From positions 1 through 7,783 of the forward strand of contig JAJRBL010000281.1 in the NCBI GenBank assembly GCA_028679485.1: 7,783 nt of DNA, written 5' to 3'. The notes under the pieces are model-generated. The model worked only from the letters and a program-made list of their open reading frames with translations, was not told the origin of the DNA and did no database searches. The translations under genes were made by a program, and so were the position numbers. The DNA is from Methanospirillum sp. (GTDB taxonomy: Archaea; Halobacteriota; Methanomicrobia; Methanomicrobiales; Methanospirillaceae). Numbering within the stretch: position 1 is the first letter of the stretch; the number at the start of each line of letters is the position of its first letter. Of the stretch, positions 6,591 to 7,783 are shown piece by piece.

Positions 6591-6613
6591 GTCTTCAGGG
6601 ATGAATAGGGATC

Positions 6614-6630
6614 TTGTTCGGAGAGAACAA
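6614..6630 (+). repeat. Short inverted repeat in the leader of the secreted protein gene
   Basis: TTGTTC (6614-6619), a 5-nt GGAGA spacer and GAACAA (6625-6630) form a perfect 6-bp stem, with a further C-G pair possible if one A is bulged. It lies 22 nt before the proposed ATG and 24 nt after the hairpin at 6565-6590. It could be an operator or a leader stem-loop; the loop itself is a GGAGA sequence. Confidence 0.4.
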
Positions 6631-6638
6631 AGACCGAT

Positions 6639-6644
6639 GAGGTG
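6639..6644 (+). promoter_or_regulatory. Shine-Dalgarno site of the secreted protein gene
   Basis: GAGGTG lies 8 nt before the ATG at 6653. It selects this start over the in-frame GTG at 6644, whose first base is the last base of the motif. Confidence 0.65.
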
Positions 6645-6652
6645 TGGTATCA

Positions 6653-7384
6653 ATGCGAATAAGTCTCTTATCTCTGCTTTTGCTATCCTTCCTGTTCTAC
6701 CCCATGGCAGGTGCAGAAGAGGTGACCGCCGGCGAAAACAGTGGAATAGTCCTTTTGGATCATGCAGGTTCGTTCCAGGAGAAGAATGCGAGGTTTTCCA
6801 GTGAAATGGATACCCCGGACTGCCAGAACGTTACCCTTCCTGAAACGAAGGGGATCATCAGGATATATGATTATAAAAAACCGGTCCTTGATCAGAGTTA
6901 TGTAAACCCGTTATTAAACGATAACAACCTCTGTTTCATCCCCGGGACGGGTGCCCTGACCCTGGTGGGGAGATCGTTCGAGGATCTGGAGAGCGGAGGT
7001 TTCTATTACTACGAACTGGCATATGATCCGGCAAAAAGCGGGAATAAAACCCAGGCTGATATCTGCTGGAACCCGATCGGGAGTACTATCAAGAATAAGC
7101 AGCTGGCCTACGAATACTCCATGGTGATCGTCTTTTACCCTGATGCCACTACCCCGTTACCGGTTGAAAATACTCAAAATGCACCGGTTATCGGGTACAG
7201 CGGATCAGGAACCCCGTATTATGATGACCTGAGGGGATCTCAGTCAGAGAACTGTCCGGAAGGCTATGCCTGTGCCCCTGCGTTACAACCCGATCCCAAC
7301 AGCATGGGCATCCTCTTCGAGGAACCGAAGACAGACTGGGATGTGAATCCCTTTACCTGGGCTCCAAAATTATCCGGTCTCTGA
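6653..7384 (+). CDS. Secreted protein of unknown function
   Basis: I do not recognise this 243-residue protein. It begins with a clear signal peptide: MRIS, a Leu/Phe-rich core (about residues 5-16) and a probable cleavage at AGA/EE (21/22). The mature part has no further membrane segment, so it is predicted to be released or loosely bound outside the cell. It has five cysteines (57, 94, 138, 201, 207), two N-glycosylation sequons (NVT 59, NKT 131), an aromatic patch ([10 protein letters not shown], 116-125) and a Pro/Trp-rich C-terminus ([13 protein letters not shown]). No metal-binding, protease or repeat motif stands out. The start is ATG 6653 with GAGGTG 8 nt upstream. It lies 82 nt after the AcnX gene with two inverted repeats between, so separate transcription is likely and no link to isoprenoid synthesis is implied. 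Confidence 0.8.
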   Translation: MRISLLSLLLLSFLFYPMAGAEEVTAGENSGIVLLDHAGSFQEKNARFSSEMDTPDCQNVTLPETKGIIRIYDYKKPVLDQSYVNPLLNDNNLCFIPGTGALTLVGRSFEDLESGGFYYYELAYDPAKSGNKTQADICWNPIGSTIKNKQLAYEYSMVIVFYPDATTPLPVENTQNAPVIGYSGSGTPYYDDLRGSQSENCPEGYACAPALQPDPNSMGILFEEPKTDWDVNPFTWAPKLSGL

Positions 7385-7400
7385 CCTCCTCATCTCGTCA

Positions 7401-7446
7401 CCGGGCAGAGATCGTTCGTGGTACCGGGTTACTCATCTCTGCCCGG
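7401..7446 (+). terminator. 12-bp stem-loop after the secreted protein gene, probable terminator
   Basis: CCGGGCAGAGAT (7401-7412) and ATCTCTGCCCGG (7435-7446) are perfect reverse complements around a 22-nt loop, starting 16 nt after the TGA. The sequence ATAATTTAA follows the stem directly. A long G/C-rich stem at a 3' end suggests termination or 3'-end protection, but the following T content is modest and the same AT stretch may be the next gene's promoter. Confidence 0.6.
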
Positions 7447-7464
7447 ATAATTTAACTGATCAGT
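7447..7464 (+). promoter_or_regulatory. Candidate TATA box and adjoining palindrome before the J-domain gene
   Basis: ATAATTTA (7447-7454) lies about 33-40 nt before the ATG at 7488, so initiation about 25 nt downstream would give a short leader that just includes AGGA (7477-7480). Directly after it is the perfect 10-bp palindrome ACTGATCAGT (7455-7464), placed between TATA box and expected start site where a repressor could act. Confidence 0.35.
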
Positions 7465-7487
7465 ACCTTAATACTCAGGAAGAGCTG

Positions 7488-7783
7488 ATGCCTGACCCGG
7501 TTGAATCCTACTATGACCTTCTGAATGTAAGGCGTGATGCATCGCCACAGGAGATTACGGCTGCGTATCGAAGACTTGCCAAGGTACTTCATCCTGATGT
7601 CTGCAGCGATCCGGCAGCAGAGGAACTCTTTAAATCTGTCAACGAGGCATACCAGGTTCTCCGGGACGAGAAAAAGCGTGAGGCATACGACCTGTCCCTG
7701 CTTGAGGCGTGGGGATCGGAGTACGGGGAGTATTATACGGGAAAAACCCGTTACCGGGACCCGAGAACCTGGTACTATGCCCA
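7488..7783 (+). CDS. J-domain (DnaJ-like) co-chaperone, partial at window end
   Basis: Only the first 98 residues are inside the window; the frame is open to the edge. Residues about 7-69 form a J-domain: SYYDLLNV at the start, [12 protein letters not shown] with the essential HPD at 35-37, and [21 protein letters not shown] at the end of the domain (written from residue 48). J-domains stimulate the ATPase of Hsp70 (DnaK) through HPD. The sequence after the domain ([20 protein letters not shown]) is Tyr/Arg-rich and lacks the Gly/Phe-rich linker of classical DnaJ in what is visible. It is therefore more likely a J-domain protein of another architecture than the main DnaJ. The ATG at 7488 has AGGA 7 nt upstream. 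The rest of the protein and its partner are outside the window. Confidence 0.88.
   Translation, partial: MPDPVESYYDLLNVRRDASPQEITAAYRRLAKVLHPDVCSDPAAEELFKSVNEAYQVLRDEKKREAYDLSLLEAWGSEYGEYYTGKTRYRDPRTWYYA

Noticed and set aside
6601..6804. 67-codon plus-strand frame starting at 6601
   Set aside because: It overlaps the start of the secreted protein in another frame, has no signal or motif, and the GAGGTG site is placed for the ATG at 6653.

Overview
The window looks like a chromosomal segment of a methanogenic archaeon, most likely order Methanomicrobiales. This is inferred from three things: a very large secreted protein combining beta-propeller repeats, a PKD domain and a paired GWN-type C-terminus; an archaeal-style mevalonate gene set; and GGAGG/GAGGTG ribosome binding sites with short AT-rich promoter-like boxes. 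No lineage marker such as rRNA is present, so the placement is tentative.

Layout. Bases 41-3208 (minus strand) hold one large exported surface protein. It has a signal peptide, a seven-repeat propeller, four copies of a ~95-residue domain that I cannot name, a PKD domain and a duplicated C-terminal domain. A divergent, AT-rich intergenic region of about 400 bp (3209-3608) separates it from a compact plus-strand operon at 3609-6570.

The operon encodes a UbiX-type flavin prenyltransferase, a UbiD-family decarboxylase and the large subunit of an AcnX-type dehydratase. The first two genes overlap by one base and the third starts 5 bp after the second. Together they match the archaeal (modified) mevalonate route: AcnX dehydrates mevalonate 5-phosphate to trans-anhydromevalonate 5-phosphate, the UbiD homologue decarboxylates that to isopentenyl phosphate, and UbiX makes the prenylated FMN cofactor the decarboxylase needs. 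The small AcnX subunit (DUF126-type swivel domain) is not in this window.

Downstream come a small secreted protein of unknown function (6653-7384) and the start of a J-domain protein (7488 to the window edge). Each is preceded by a short intergenic region with clear inverted repeats: 6565-6590, 6614-6630, 7401-7446 and 7455-7464. I see no CRISPR array, insertion sequence, tRNA or rRNA. The less explained parts are the four-copy domain of the surface protein (two copies about 93% identical at DNA level), the lone secreted protein, and the palindromes around 6565-6630 and 7401-7464.
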